From Evansella halocellulosilytica (lineage in GTDB: Bacteria > Bacillota > Bacilli > Bacillales > Salisediminibacteriaceae), in contig NZ_NIST01000001.1 in assembly GCF_002335745.1 (NCBI RefSeq), forward strand, positions 2,867,636-2,931,635: a stretch of 64,000 nucleotides of DNA, written 5' to 3'. Positions 17,041 to 26,524 of this stretch are shown here, one piece after another. The position numbers and the translations under genes were made by a program. Position 1 is the stretch's first letter, and each line of letters starts with the position of its first letter. A model generated the notes under the pieces. That model worked only from the letters and a program-made list of their open reading frames with translations. It did no database searches and was not told the origin of the DNA.

Positions 17041-17122
17041 TTTCTTTAAACAGGCTTAATATAAAAAGAAATGAGTACATATGAATTTTTTTACGAATTG
17101 TAGAAATAGAGGAGGAAAAATT

Positions 17123-18406
17123 ATGAATTATCGAATACCGAGAGGGACGCAAGATATTTTACCTGCAGAGTCACAGAAATGGCAGTACATTGAGCAAAAA
17201 GCCCATGATCTTTGCAGGCGGTACCATTACAAAGAAATCCGTACACCGATGTTTGAACAAACGGAATTATTTGCCCGCGGTGTTGGTGATACGACCGATA
17301 TTGTTCAAAAAGAAATGTACACATTTGAAGATCGTGGAGGCCGAAGCTTAACTTTACGTCCAGAAGGAACAGCATCTACCGTGCGTTCTTACGTAGAAAA
17401 TAAAATGCATGGCATAGCTGATCAACCTGTAAAGCTTTATTATATTGGCCCGATGTTTCGCTATGAGAGACCACAGTCTGGGAGAATGAGGCAGTTTGTC
17501 CAATTTGGTGTTGAAGCTATGGGGAGTGATGATCCAGCAATTGACGCTGAAGTTATCGGATTAGCGATGGACTTTTATCGTGAATTAGGGTTAAAAGGGC
17601 TAAAACTCATCATTAACAGCTTAGGTGATAAGGAGAGTCGAAACAATCACCGAAATGCACTAATTGACCATTTTAAACCGAGAATTTCCGAATTTTGTTC
17701 AGACTGTCAGCAAAGGCTGGAAAAAAATCCGTTACGTATTTTAGATTGCAAAACAGATAGTGACCATGAGTTAATGGAGTCTGCACCATCGATTCTTGAT
17801 TACTTAAATGAAGAATCAACAAACTATTTCAAAAAAGTACAGCAATTTTTAACGAGTATGGGAATTGATTATGAAGTTGACCCAACGCTCGTTCGGGGGC
17901 TTGACTATTATAATAATACTGCTTTTGAAATCATGATAGATGGTGAAGGGTTTGGTGCAATCACAACATTATGTGGTGGCGGAAGATACAATGGTCTCGT
18001 TGAAGAGATCGGAGGTCCAACAACGCCTGGAATTGGTTTTGCGTTAAGTCTTGAACGTCTGCTTATGGCTTTAGAAACACAAAATATTTCATTACCAGTT
18101 CAAGATCGCATAGATGCCTATTTTATCGCATTAGGAGAAGAACCTAAAAACGCAGCACCGGCATTGATTCATAAACTTCGAGCGAAAGGAATCGTAGTCG
18201 ATGCAGATTATATGAATAAAAAAATGAAGGCACAATTTAAAGCCGCTGATCGGCTTGGTGCAAAGTATGCGATCATTTTAGGTGAAGATGAATTACAAGA
18301 AAATATCGTTCTCATAAAGGATTTAGAGTCTGGAGAACAGCAAAAGGTTGAATTAGACAAAGTATCTCAATGGATTTTACTACAGCTGGAAGTGAAAGGG
18401 GAATAA
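17123..18406 (+). CDS. hisS: Histidyl-tRNA synthetase
   Basis: A 427-residue class II synthetase. It begins NYRIPRGTQDILP and has motif 2 (PMFRYERPQSGRMRQFVQFG), the histidine-binding stretches VRGLDYYNNTAFE and CGGGRYNGL, and motif 3 TPGIGFALSLERL. The C-terminal anticodon-binding domain follows. AGGAGG fixes ATG 17123. It is followed 3 bases later by aspS in one T-box-controlled operon. Confidence 0.97.
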   Translation: MNYRIPRGTQDILPAESQKWQYIEQKAHDLCRRYHYKEIRTPMFEQTELFARGVGDTTDIVQKEMYTFEDRGGRSLTLRPEGTASTVRSYVENKMHGIADQPVKLYYIGPMFRYERPQSGRMRQFVQFGVEAMGSDDPAIDAEVIGLAMDFYRELGLKGLKLIINSLGDKESRNNHRNALIDHFKPRISEFCSDCQQRLEKNPLRILDCKTDSDHELMESAPSILDYLNEESTNYFKKVQQFLTSMGIDYEVDPTLVRGLDYYNNTAFEIMIDGEGFGAITTLCGGGRYNGLVEEIGGPTTPGIGFALSLERLLMALETQNISLPVQDRIDAYFIALGEEPKNAAPALIHKLRAKGIVVDADYMNKKMKAQFKAADRLGAKYAIILGEDELQENIVLIKDLESGEQQKVELDKVSQWILLQLEVKGE

Positions 18407-18409
18407 ACG

Positions 18410-20191
18410 GTGACAAAACGTACGCATACATGTGGAGAAGTATTAGAGCATTTAATAGGAGAAAAAGTCCGCCTTCAAGGATGGGTTAAAAAACGTAGAG
18501 ACTTAGGTCAAGTCATATTTGTAGATTTACGTGACCGTTCAGGTTATGTTCAAATCGTGTTTAATGGTGACCATAATCCTGCTGCACTTGAAGTTGGTGA
18601 AAAAGTAAGGGCCGAATATGTAATCGATATTCAAGGCACGGTACTAGCACGAGAAGAAGAAAACATTAATGAAAAGATTCCGACAGGTAGAGTAGAAGTC
18701 ATGGTAGATGAAGTGAAAATTTTAAACGCATCAAAGGGGCTGCCGTTCGTTGTCGAAGATGATGTTGATATTTCAGAAGATACTCGCTTAAAATATCGCT
18801 ATTTAGATTTACGTAGGCCGAAAATGCAAGAAACGATGATGCTTCGTCACCGTACAACGAAGATGATCAGAGACTTCCTAGACGAATATCGCTTTATGGA
18901 AATAGAAACGCCGATGCTCACGAAAAGCACACCAGAAGGAGCGCGTGACTATCTCGTACCTTCAAGAGTCCATCATGGTGAATTTTATGCTTTACCGCAA
19001 TCACCTCAATTATTTAAACAATTACTGATGGTTTCTGGATTTGAACGTTATTATCAAGTTGCACGCTGTTTCCGTGATGAAGATTTGCGGGCAGACCGTC
19101 AGCCAGAATTTACACAAGTAGATATTGAGGCATCTTTTATGGAGAAAGAAGATCTCCTTGAAATGATGGAAAAGATGATGGTAAAGCTTGTAAAAGAATT
19201 AAAAGGATTTGATGTTGAGCGTCCATTTCCTCGCTTGACTTATGAAGAAGCAATGAACCGATTCGGATCAGATAAACCTGACACACGATACGGAATGGAG
19301 CTCATCGACGTATCTAAAGCAGTAGAAGATAGTGACTTTAAAGTTTTTGCTAGTACAGTGAAAAATGGTGGTGTCGTTAAAGGCATTTGTGTAAAAGGAG
19401 TCGCAGAGAAGTACTCAAGAAAAGACTTAGACAGTCTTGGATCTTTTGTTGAAGTGTACGGAGCAAAAGGTCTTGCTTGGTTAAAAGTAGAGGAAGGTCA
19501 TTCATTAAAAGGACCGATTGCAAAATTCTTCAATGAAACAGAAGCACAAACGTTATGTGAGGCATTTGAAGCAGAGGCAGGTGATGTCCTGTTCTTTGTA
19601 GCTGACAAACTACGTGTCGCTTGGGATGCATTAGGAGCATTGCGAATTAAATTTGCGAAAGAATTAAACTTAGTAGACCATAATGAATTTAACTTTTTAT
19701 GGGTAACAGAATTCCCGCTGCTTTCCTATGATGAAGATGAAGGGCGATATCATGCAGAACATCATCCGTTTACACGACCTGTTGCTGAAGATGAAGAGCT
19801 GCTTACTGAATCCCCGGAAAAAGTTCGTGCAGAAGCTTACGACCTTGTGTTAAATGGATATGAACTTGGTGGTGGCTCACAACGTATTTTTGAACGTGAA
19901 CTGCAAGAAAAGATGTTTTCTGCACTAGGTTTTAGTAAAGAAGAAGCAAATGAACAATTCGGGTTCTTATTAAATGCTTTTGAGTATGGTACACCACCTC
20001 ACGGAGGAATTGCTTTAGGCCTTGACCGACTCGTCATGATTCTAGCAGGGCGAACGAATTTGCGTGAAACAATTGCGTTTCCGAAAACAGCTAGTGCGAG
20101 TTGTCTCTTAACTGACGCGCCTAGTGGAGTGAGTGAAGCCCAATTACAAGAATTACATTTAGAAATAGCTTCCAAAAAACAAGAAGAATAA
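18410..20191 (+). CDS. aspS: Aspartyl-tRNA synthetase
   Basis: A 593-residue bacterial-type AspRS with the N-terminal OB-fold ([21 protein letters not shown]), motif 1 near [10 protein letters not shown], motif 2 [19 protein letters not shown], the GAD insert and motif 3 [17 protein letters not shown] 18410 follows GAAAGGGGA. The length and the GAD domain are standard for the bacterial family. Confidence 0.97.
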   Translation: MTKRTHTCGEVLEHLIGEKVRLQGWVKKRRDLGQVIFVDLRDRSGYVQIVFNGDHNPAALEVGEKVRAEYVIDIQGTVLAREEENINEKIPTGRVEVMVDEVKILNASKGLPFVVEDDVDISEDTRLKYRYLDLRRPKMQETMMLRHRTTKMIRDFLDEYRFMEIETPMLTKSTPEGARDYLVPSRVHHGEFYALPQSPQLFKQLLMVSGFERYYQVARCFRDEDLRADRQPEFTQVDIEASFMEKEDLLEMMEKMMVKLVKELKGFDVERPFPRLTYEEAMNRFGSDKPDTRYGMELIDVSKAVEDSDFKVFASTVKNGGVVKGICVKGVAEKYSRKDLDSLGSFVEVYGAKGLAWLKVEEGHSLKGPIAKFFNETEAQTLCEAFEAEAGDVLFFVADKLRVAWDALGALRIKFAKELNLVDHNEFNFLWVTEFPLLSYDEDEGRYHAEHHPFTRPVAEDEELLTESPEKVRAEAYDLVLNGYELGGGSQRIFERELQEKMFSALGFSKEEANEQFGFLLNAFEYGTPPHGGIALGLDRLVMILAGRTNLRETIAFPKTASASCLLTDAPSGVSEAQLQELHLEIASKKQEE

Positions 20192-20199
20192 AGAAGGTG

Positions 20200-20238
20200 A
20201 GGGTGTCCCAAAAGTATTTTAAGGACACCCTTTTTTCA
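20200..20238 (+). terminator. Terminator of hisS-aspS
   Basis: GGGTGTCC (20201-20208) and GGACACCC (20223-20230) form a perfect stem followed by TTTTTT. Confidence 0.85.
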
Positions 20239-20569
20239 TTTTATAAGGCTCTAAAATATATGTTGGGGTTTTCGAATTAGAAATCGCTATCGCCGGACAC
20301 CTGCCACTGAGATAACTCACTTTATTTTCAAAGCGATGTTTAAGTTTTTCCTAAATTGGGTATAGAATGCTAACATGATCTTTGTCCGATGAATGTAATG
20401 AAATTGTTATAAAAATAGGCATGTTTCATTATTGTAATATTCAGATTAATTATGTATGATGAATGCAATTAAGTTACCTGATTTTCTTTAAACTTTCTGC
20501 AACTTTTAAAAAAGGAAATGAGAAATAAACTTTAGGCAATTCGATAAGGGCACATTCCAAAATAAATGT
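20239..20569. other. Gene-free stretch between aspS and 6S RNA
   Basis: AT-rich sequence with no ORF carrying an SD site. It must contain the 6S RNA promoter, but I cannot assign hexamers with confidence; GATAAG at 20543 is one weak candidate for a -10. Confidence 0.4.
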
Positions 20570-20757
20570 TAAGTCCTGAGGTGTACGTCTCAACTCTACG
20601 TTTTGAGCCAACACATCAACATTGGGAGCTTTATGTTTCAGGGGGGAAGGCACGCCTTACCTACATAGGTTAGAGGAAGTCAGAAGCTTTGAACAGAGCA
20701 CCCACCTGCCATTTGCAGGTTCAAAACTGTGAAGATAAAACGGCACTTTGGGGCTTA
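20570..20757 (+). ncRNA. ssrS: 6S RNA (BsrA/SsrS type)
   Basis: TAAGTCCTGAGGTG at the 5' end pairs continuously (with G-U pairs) with CACTTTGGGGCTTA at the 3' end, the closing stem of Firmicutes 6S RNA. The interior holds an apical hairpin ACCTGC...GCAGGT at about 20704-20720. About 188 nt is the usual length. B. subtilis bsrA is also directly downstream of aspS. 6S RNA mimics an open promoter and binds sigma-A RNA polymerase. Exact ends are inferred from the stem. Confidence 0.85.
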
Positions 20758-20827
20758 TAATCAATACATATGGAGAGTGGAAATAAACATATTTTCAAAC
20801 TCATAGTTTCATAATATCTTTGCACAT

Positions 20828-20873
20828 AAAACCGTAATGAAAAGGAGTTCGTCATTTTCATTACGGTTTTTGT
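20828..20873 (+). terminator. Terminator downstream of 6S RNA
   Basis: AAAACCGTAATGAAAA is complementary to TTTTCATTACGGTTTT, followed by more T. It lies 70 bases after the closing stem. Confidence 0.8.
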
Positions 20874-21032
20874 CATTATATTCTTTGTAAACCACAGGCT
20901 ATGCCTGTGTGAAAATAACCCTTTAAGGGTTGTATTCGTGAGATCTCTTTAAAAGTAACGAATAGTTGGAAGGTATACTGTGCTTCTTCCTCTGCAAGAT
21001 TAATTGAAGAAGAGAATGCGTCGAAGCAGCTT

Positions 21033-21240
21033 GACTGCTTTTCCTATCGCCAAGGGACTCGAAATCTTCTCTTGACGGTACTATGACTGCTTTTCCTATC
21101 GCCAAGGGACTCGAAATCTTCTCTTGACGGTACTATGACTGCTTTTCCTACCGTCAAGGGACTCGAAATCTTCTCTTGACGGTACTTTTTCTGCTTTTCC
21201 TACCGTCAAGGAACTCGGAATCTTCTCTTGACGGTACTAT
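21033..21240. repeat. Four tandem copies of a 52-bp unit
   Basis: Units start at 21033, 21085, 21137 and 21189. Each begins GACTGCTTTTCCTA (the fourth TTCTGC...) and ends CTTCTCTTGACGGTACTAT. The first two units are identical; the others differ by a few bases (ATCGCC versus ACCGTC). The array sits inside the dispersed repeat. Confidence 0.9.
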
Positions 21241-21291
21241 TAGAGAACTCAGCGAAGAGTTGCTCGTTGCTCCTGTGCCACTTTGTTTGCT

Positions 21292-21387
21292 CGTCGCAGA
21301 AAAACAATGCTCCTGCGGTTACTCGTCGCAGAAAAACAATGCTCCTGCGGTTACTCGTCGCAGAAAAACAATGCTCCTGCGCCACTT
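21292..21387. repeat. Three tandem copies of a 32-bp unit
   Basis: CGTCGCAGAAAAACAATGCT plus 12 more bases is repeated at 21292, 21324 and 21356, the last copy diverging at its end. The flanks GCCACTTTGTTTGCT recur on both sides, suggesting local duplication. Confidence 0.85.
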
Positions 21388-22012
21388 TGTTTGCTCGTCG
21401 CTATACTAGTAGAGGAAGAGACAGTCGCGCAGTACCTTCCACCTTTTGATGTCATTTATTATCTTAAATGATGGATACGAAATGAACATAAATATCTTTG
21501 ATAACAAAAGCCCATTCCCATTTAAATGAGATAAAAATGAGCTAAAATACAACTTCCCACAACGTTTTTTCTGTTATTAGTATGTCATTTAACTATTATC
21601 ATGTACTCGAAAGAGCGCTAGGCGGTGACTCAGGCGAGAAAAGCAATCGTCGAAAATCCCCTAGGTGCATACAGTGTGGCACCTAGGAAGCCGCTGCAAA
21701 GAAGACACTACAAATGCAAATGAAGTGCAGCACGTGGAGATGTCGCACTTGTGCTTTGGAGAGAAAGCGTCCACTATAGCGATTTCGAATTCTATATGAT
21801 TATGAAAAGGGATATCCTCGAAAAGCTTTTGACACGGCCCATATTAAATAAGGTCCCTTAAGGGACTCTGGTGGTAAAGTGCCTTTATACGGCGAAAATT
21901 TTTTTAAAAGAAAAGTATGATATCTCACGATCTCATCCCTCCCGGCGGACGCTTTCCATGGGGCTTGTCTTCAACTAATTCTGACTCAGCGAAGCATCGT
22001 ATGGTTGGCGGG

Positions 22013-22849
22013 AGAGCTTTATTTACTGATTCTCCCCACCTTAAAGCCAATGCAAATAAGCGGAAATTCACTAAGAAGACGGTTCAAGTTGAAAAACGCG
22101 AGTACATAGAAGATCTAAATAAAGCGGTTGAGGAGGATCGAAAAGCACATGGAAAAAAGCCCGAAGGGTTCTTTTATTTAGACCATCGGACAACAGACAT
22201 GAAATTTAATATTATTACTGATGTTCATTTAACACCAGGAAATATCCATGATTCCCTGCCGTATTTAAATCGACTGGACCGTCAGATAAAGACATTTGGT
22301 TTCAATGTGGAAGCTGTCGGATTAGACGCGGGCTACTTAACCATTCCCTTATGTAAAGGGTTAGAAGATCGCCATATTATGGGGGTTATCGCACATCGCC
22401 GCTTCAAACCTAAAAAGGGGTATTTGCCAAAGTGGAAATTTACCTATAACAAAGAGACGGATACTTATACATGCCCTAATGGTAGCACCTTATCTTACGC
22501 TACAACGAACCGCGAAGGCTATCGTCAATACCATTCAAACCCTGCAGAATGTGTAAACTGTCCCCTGCTTAACCAATGTACGAAAGCCAAAAATCATAAA
22601 AAAGTTCTCACAAGGCATGTATGGGAAGACAGTAAGGAAAAAGTGAGAGAGCATAGACTTTCCGCAACAGGGAAATTCCTCTATAAAAAAAGAAAAGAAA
22701 CCATTGAGCGAAGCTTCGCGGATGCCAAACAGCTCCACGGGCTTCGCTACTGCCGGTTACGCAGCTTAAAGGGCGCATCAGAACAAGCGTTGATGACAGC
22801 GGCAGCACAGAACATAAAAAAGATCGCAAACCACCTCTCAGCGAGCTAA
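22013..22849 (+). pseudogene. IS1182-family transposase, N-terminus missing
   Basis: Homology begins at [18 protein letters not shown], which in full IS1182 transposases is well inside the protein, so the N-terminal part is lost. What remains is typical: [23 protein letters not shown], a Cys-rich stretch (CPNG..., [10 protein letters not shown]) and the Glu motif [21 protein letters not shown]. An ORF reads open from 21917, but the first 30 residues are not transposase-like. It cannot encode an active enzyme. Confidence 0.85.
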
Positions 22850-22910
22850 GAGGTGGTTTCGGCCATTCTTCACCGTAGGGTGAGCAAATTCTTCTGACGA
22901 AAATAATAAA

Positions 22911-22947
22911 GAGAAACCCGCACTTCTCAAAAAGTGTGGGTTTCTCG
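22911..22947 (+). terminator. Terminator at the right end of the IS element
   Basis: GAGAAACCCGCACTT and AAGTGTGGGTTTCTC form a long stem at the IS right end, typical of this IS family. Confidence 0.7.
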
Positions 22948-22956
22948 ACAATCTGA

Positions 22957-22990
22957 CCGCCCGTTTTACGGGCGGATACTTATTGGTACA
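22957..22990. repeat. Dispersed composite repeat, copy 1 (right end)
   Basis: CCGCCCGTTTTACGGGCGGATACTTATTG is identical to the right end of copy 2 at 48342-48370. It contains the perfect hairpin CCGCCCG/CGGGCGG. It is split from the rest of copy 1 by the IS fragment. Confidence 0.8.
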
Positions 22991-22997
22991 TGATGGA

Positions 22998-23660
22998 TTA
23001 CTTAGCTAGTTTTTCTAAGTTCCCATTTTTATCCATGCGGAAAGCGGGATTTGCGCGTTCTTCCTGATCTTCATCTAGCAAAGCCATTCTCCTTGCTCGG
23101 TTCATAATACCAATAATGGACTGATAATCTTCTTCAATTACTTTATGTTCCTGCTCTAATTTTGCAAGTGTTTTTTCAAGTTCATTTACTTTTTGTTGTA
23201 ATTCATTGTTTTCTAATTTTAATGCTTCATTCTCTTGTACGAGTAATTTATCCTTATGTCCTTGTCCATTTAATGTTTGTAAAAACTCAATAACATTTTG
23301 TAAGGTCATCTCGTTATCTACCTTTACATCTTGTGAATATGAGTTCGTTACATTAGGAACGTAAGGATCATAATGTTTTTGTTCTTTTTGGACAGGTGTA
23401 AATGTAGCAGGTTTTGCTTCGTTTGCCTGTTGCCGCTTTCGCTCTTTACGATGTTTCTTTGCTAGTTTGATTGCATCATTGTACTTATTTCGAACGACAG
23501 CATTCCAACGGAAACCGCACGCGGCTGACGTTCTATTTAATGCATCGCCAACTTCATCAAATGCAGTTAATTGTGTACTTCCTTCGCGGATATGGCGAAG
23601 AACTGTCTCAGCTAATAATAGGTCATCTTCTTCAGACCATGCGTCTTGTCTAACTTTCAT
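22998..23660 (-). CDS. RsfA/GerR-family transcriptional regulator
   Basis: A 220-residue protein. The N-terminal Myb-like DNA-binding segment (DAWSEEDDLLLAETVLRHIREG...GFRWNAVVR, residues 6-60) is the RsfA signature; a basic linker and a long coiled coil (about residues 125-185, ENEALKLENNELQQKVNELE) follow. In B. subtilis the relatives RsfA and GerR/YlbO tune sigma-F or sigma-E gene expression in sporulation. ATG 23660 has a GAAAGGA SD site. Which paralogue this is cannot be told from sequence alone. Confidence 0.85.
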   Translation of the reverse strand: MKVRQDAWSEEDDLLLAETVLRHIREGSTQLTAFDEVGDALNRTSAACGFRWNAVVRNKYNDAIKLAKKHRKERKRQQANEAKPATFTPVQKEQKHYDPYVPNVTNSYSQDVKVDNEMTLQNVIEFLQTLNGQGHKDKLLVQENEALKLENNELQQKVNELEKTLAKLEQEHKVIEEDYQSIIGIMNRARRMALLDEDQEERANPAFRMDKNGNLEKLAK

Positions 23661-23857
23661 CTTTTACAGTCCTTTCTTATCGTAGACTTTTAGTGTCATA
23701 TTTACTACTAAGATGGACATAGATGAAAGATTTTATACTAGAGGAGGACAAAAAATGTTGAAATAAGGACTTCCTCTCCCATCGTCAGCTTACTTTCCGT
23801 TACAGATTTTTCGTGCGAGAAATCTCATACAGGGAGAAGCTGTCTCAGGAAAACAAA

Positions 23858-25189
23858 TTATTTACCTCTTTCTTTCCGGTCGGCAAAATAATCTAAGCGC
23901 TTTTGAATCGTTTTTTCATAACCATTATTAGATGAATAATAAAACATAGATTGTTTCATATGATCAGGTAAATATTGTTGCGGGACATAATGGTTCTCAT
24001 AATTGTGAGGGTATTTATAGCCTTCGCCATGACCTAATTTTGATGCTCCTTTGTAGTGAGCATCTCTTAGATGAATTGGAACCTCGCCTGCTTTTTCTTT
24101 TTCAACCGCTTTGAGTGCATTGTCAATGCCTGAAATAATGGAATTGCTTTTTGGTGCGGTCGCTAAATAAACAGCTGCTTCAGCAAGTGGTATTCTAGCT
24201 TCGGGCATGCCGATAAATTCAACAGCATATGCTGCTGAATGGGCAACAAGTAAAGCATTAGGGTCCGCAAGTCCGATATCTTCAGCAGCATGAACATAGA
24301 GCCTCCTTGCTATAAAACGAGGGTCTTCTCCAGCATAAATCATTTTTGCAAGCCAATATAATGTGGCATCAGGATCTGAACCACGGATGCTTTTAATAAA
24401 AGCAGAGATGGTGTCGTAATGATTATCACCACTTTTATCATATTGGATCATCCTTTTTTGGATCGAAGCTTCAGCGGTTTCTAAATCAATCTGGATCATT
24501 CCATCCTCATTTGGATCTGTCGTTAAAACAGCTAGCTCTAATGCATTTAAAGCCGTCCTTGCATCACCGTTTGCAACATCAACTAAATGGTGGAGCGCTT
24601 CATCCTCAATATTGATTTTATACTGGCCGAATCCGCGTTCTTTATCTTTTAATGCTGACTCAATGACCTCTAAAATATCATTATCTGTTAATGATTGAAG
24701 TTTGAACAGTCTAGATCTTGAAATTAATGCCGGGTTCACTTCGAACATTGGGTTTTCGGTAGTTGCTCCAATAAGGATGACGGTTCCGTCTTCAACAAAG
24801 GGAAGAAGTGCATCTTGCTGTCCTTTATTAAAACGGTGGATCTCATCAATGAATAACACTGTTTTCTCACTATCATATTTTAATCGATTCTTTGCCCGGT
24901 CAACGATTTCCCTTACATCTTTTATCCCTGCAATGACTGCATTTAATTGTTCGAAATGAGCAGATGTAGAATTTGCAATGACTTTAGCTAATGTTGTTTT
25001 ACCTGTGCCAGGCGGTCCATGAAAAATCATTGGTGTTAACCGGTCGGCTTCAATAGCTCTTCTTAATAAAGTACCTTCTCCGATGATCTCTTTCTGGCCA
25101 GCAACTTCTGAAATCGTTCGTGGACGCATTCTAGAAGCTAATGGACCTTTTGGCCTTGATGATTCTTGAGTATGGTCGAATAAATCCAA
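23858..25189 (-). CDS. rarA: Replication-associated recombination protein A (AAA+ ATPase)
   Basis: A 443-residue clamp-loader-like AAA+ protein of the RarA/MgsA/WRNIP1 family. Walker A GPPGTGKTTLA is at 58-68, Walker B LFIDEIHRFNKGQQD near 115-129, sensor GATTENP near 145, and the C-terminal tetramerisation domain includes YKYPHNYENHYVPQQYLP. It acts at stalled forks. The start is TTG 25189 with GAAAGGAGA seven bases upstream. In B. subtilis yrvN holds the same place before cymR. Confidence 0.95.
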   Translation of the reverse strand: MDLFDHTQESSRPKGPLASRMRPRTISEVAGQKEIIGEGTLLRRAIEADRLTPMIFHGPPGTGKTTLAKVIANSTSAHFEQLNAVIAGIKDVREIVDRAKNRLKYDSEKTVLFIDEIHRFNKGQQDALLPFVEDGTVILIGATTENPMFEVNPALISRSRLFKLQSLTDNDILEVIESALKDKERGFGQYKINIEDEALHHLVDVANGDARTALNALELAVLTTDPNEDGMIQIDLETAEASIQKRMIQYDKSGDNHYDTISAFIKSIRGSDPDATLYWLAKMIYAGEDPRFIARRLYVHAAEDIGLADPNALLVAHSAAYAVEFIGMPEARIPLAEAAVYLATAPKSNSIISGIDNALKAVEKEKAGEVPIHLRDAHYKGASKLGHGEGYKYPHNYENHYVPQQYLPDHMKQSMFYYSSNNGYEKTIQKRLDYFADRKERGK

Positions 25190-25467
25190 CGGCTATTCTC
25201 CTTTCCTAGATGAAAAATCCTAGATAATTAATCTTATCTTACAAAAACACGTTTAAACATTGTTCATATAAAGATAGATTTGTTTTCTGGGGCATCATTA
25301 TGGTCGCTATTTTTCCGCCACTTAGACTTTTTGACTGTATTATACGTCCGTACTTCGTCACTTTACCCTTAAGCACATACGGACGGAATGCCTTTATCTA
25401 TGCTATAATGAAATGAGTTATGTTACAAGAATCGTTAACTTTATATGAAGAAGAAAGAGGAGAATAA
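25190..25467. other. Divergent intergenic region rarA / yczE-like
   Basis: It must hold promoters for both directions. An 8-bp inverted repeat, CGTCCGTA...TACGGACG (about 25346-25384), lies in the middle and could be an operator. No ORF is present. Confidence 0.35.
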
Positions 25468-26121
25468 ATGGAAAGTTCTAGACATCAAAATCTATGGGGA
25501 CAACTGTTTCGTTGGTCAATTTATTTTATCGGGTTACTCATTATGAGTCTTGGAATCGCGCTCACAATTCGTGGAGAGTTAGGAAGCGCCCCATGGGATG
25601 TGCTTCATATCGGGTTAACGAATAAGCTTGGCTTGACAGTTGGCAGCTGGACGATTATTATGGGTTTTCTTTTGTTAATTCTGTCTACACTGCTAACAAA
25701 AGAATGGCCAAAGCTTGGCGCTTATTTAAATATGATTTGTGTTGGTATTTTTGTTGACATCTTTTTATTTTTAATCCAAACACCTGCATCACTTGTTATG
25801 CAGCTCACTATGTTAATATGTGGAATTGTGATTATGGGGTTTGGAATCGGCGTGTACATATCTCCCCGATGTGGAGCAGGGCCAAGGGATAGCCTGATGC
25901 TTGCAGTATCAAAGCGGACAGGAATGAGTGTAGCGAATGTAAGAATTTCAATGGAATTAATCGTTTTAATCATTGGGTGGTTACTTGGAGGGCCAGTATT
26001 TATTGGCACTCTATTATTCAGTTTAACGATAGGTCATATTACAGGGTTTTCTTTAAAACTATGTGAAGGCTGGTATGACCGAAGAATAGAAAGAGGGATG
26101 AAAGTTGAAAATATCCACTAA
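25468..26121 (+). CDS. YczE/YyaS/YitT-family membrane protein
   Basis: A 217-residue protein with five membrane segments and the family signatures LGSAPWDVLHIGLTNKLGLTVGSW (here near residues 33-56) and SPRCGAGPRDSLMLAVSKRTG. YczE in B. subtilis is needed for bacillaene/surfactin production; the molecular role is unknown. A GAGGAG SD site precedes ATG 25468. It overlaps cymR by 17 bases, so the two are co-transcribed here, which differs from B. subtilis. Confidence 0.8.
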   Translation: MESSRHQNLWGQLFRWSIYFIGLLIMSLGIALTIRGELGSAPWDVLHIGLTNKLGLTVGSWTIIMGFLLLILSTLLTKEWPKLGAYLNMICVGIFVDIFLFLIQTPASLVMQLTMLICGIVIMGFGIGVYISPRCGAGPRDSLMLAVSKRTGMSVANVRISMELIVLIIGWLLGGPVFIGTLLFSLTIGHITGFSLKLCEGWYDRRIERGMKVENIH

Positions 26122-26524
26122 AGGAAGGTACGGACTGACTATCATGATCGCGTTAGCAAAAAAATACGGTGAAGGACCGGTTTCTTTAAAATCAATTGCA
26201 AAGGATCATAACTTGTCTGAACATTATTTGGAACAATTAATTGCACCATTAAGAAACGCAATATTAGTAAAAAGTGTACGTGGTGCATACGGAGGGTACA
26301 TGCTCTCAAAAGCACCAAAAGAAATTACTGCTGGTGATATTATCAGGGTGCTTGAAGGTCCGATAAGTCCAGTTGAAGTAGTAGAGGATGAAGAACCTGC
26401 AAAAAGGGACCTTTGGATAAAAATTCGTGATGCAGTAAAAGATGTATTAGATAGTACGACATTAGAAGACTTAGCAAACTATGAAGATAAAGGTGATCAA
26501 GAGTATTATATGTTTTATATTTAA
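26105..26524 (+). CDS. cymR: Rrf2-family cysteine metabolism repressor CymR
   Basis: A 139-residue Rrf2 regulator beginning KISTKGRYGLTIMIALAKKYGEG written as KISTKGRYGLTIMI. The winged HTH has SLKSIAKDHNLSEHYLEQLI and the wing VRGAYGGYMLSK. No Fe-S Cys triplet is present, which fits CymR rather than IscR or NsrR. CymR with CysK represses cysteine uptake and synthesis genes. The start is TTG 26105 behind AGAGGG. Its neighbour iscS draws on the same cysteine pool. Confidence 0.9.
   Translation: MKISTKGRYGLTIMIALAKKYGEGPVSLKSIAKDHNLSEHYLEQLIAPLRNAILVKSVRGAYGGYMLSKAPKEITAGDIIRVLEGPISPVEVVEDEEPAKRDLWIKIRDAVKDVLDSTTLEDLANYEDKGDQEYYMFYI

Larger units (their letters stand above)
20871..21898. repeat. 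Dispersed composite repeat, copy 1 (left part)
   Basis: From TGTCATTATATTCTTTG through GTGCCTTTATACGGCG this stretch matches copy 2 (47509-48335) almost base for base over two blocks: 20871-20988, and about 21398 to 21895. The middle differs and holds tandem repeats. It is rich in short palindromes (CACAGGC...GCCTGTG, AACCCTTTAAGGGTT, GGTCCCTTAAGGGACT). No intact ORF is present. The right end of the element is displaced to 22957-22990 by an IS fragment. Confidence 0.75.
21899..22956 (+). mobile_element. IS1182-type element, 5' truncated
   Basis: Compared with copy 2 of the dispersed repeat, this 1.06-kb block interrupts the sequence between GGCGAAAATT and CCGCCCGTTTTACGGG. It holds the C-terminal part of an IS1182-family transposase, a terminator hairpin (22911-22947) and a right end TTTCTCGACAATCTGA. 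The left terminus is missing and replaced by an unrelated patch (about 21901-22010). Confidence 0.75.

Noticed and set aside
21033-21387. Possible CRISPR array (regular repeats)
   Set aside because: The repeats are directly adjacent with no unique spacers, and no cas gene is nearby.
21176-21471. Overlapping 60-77 codon ORFs in the tandem-repeat region
   Set aside because: They are by-products of the 52-bp and 32-bp repeats; no SD sites, and the frames differ between the repeat copies.
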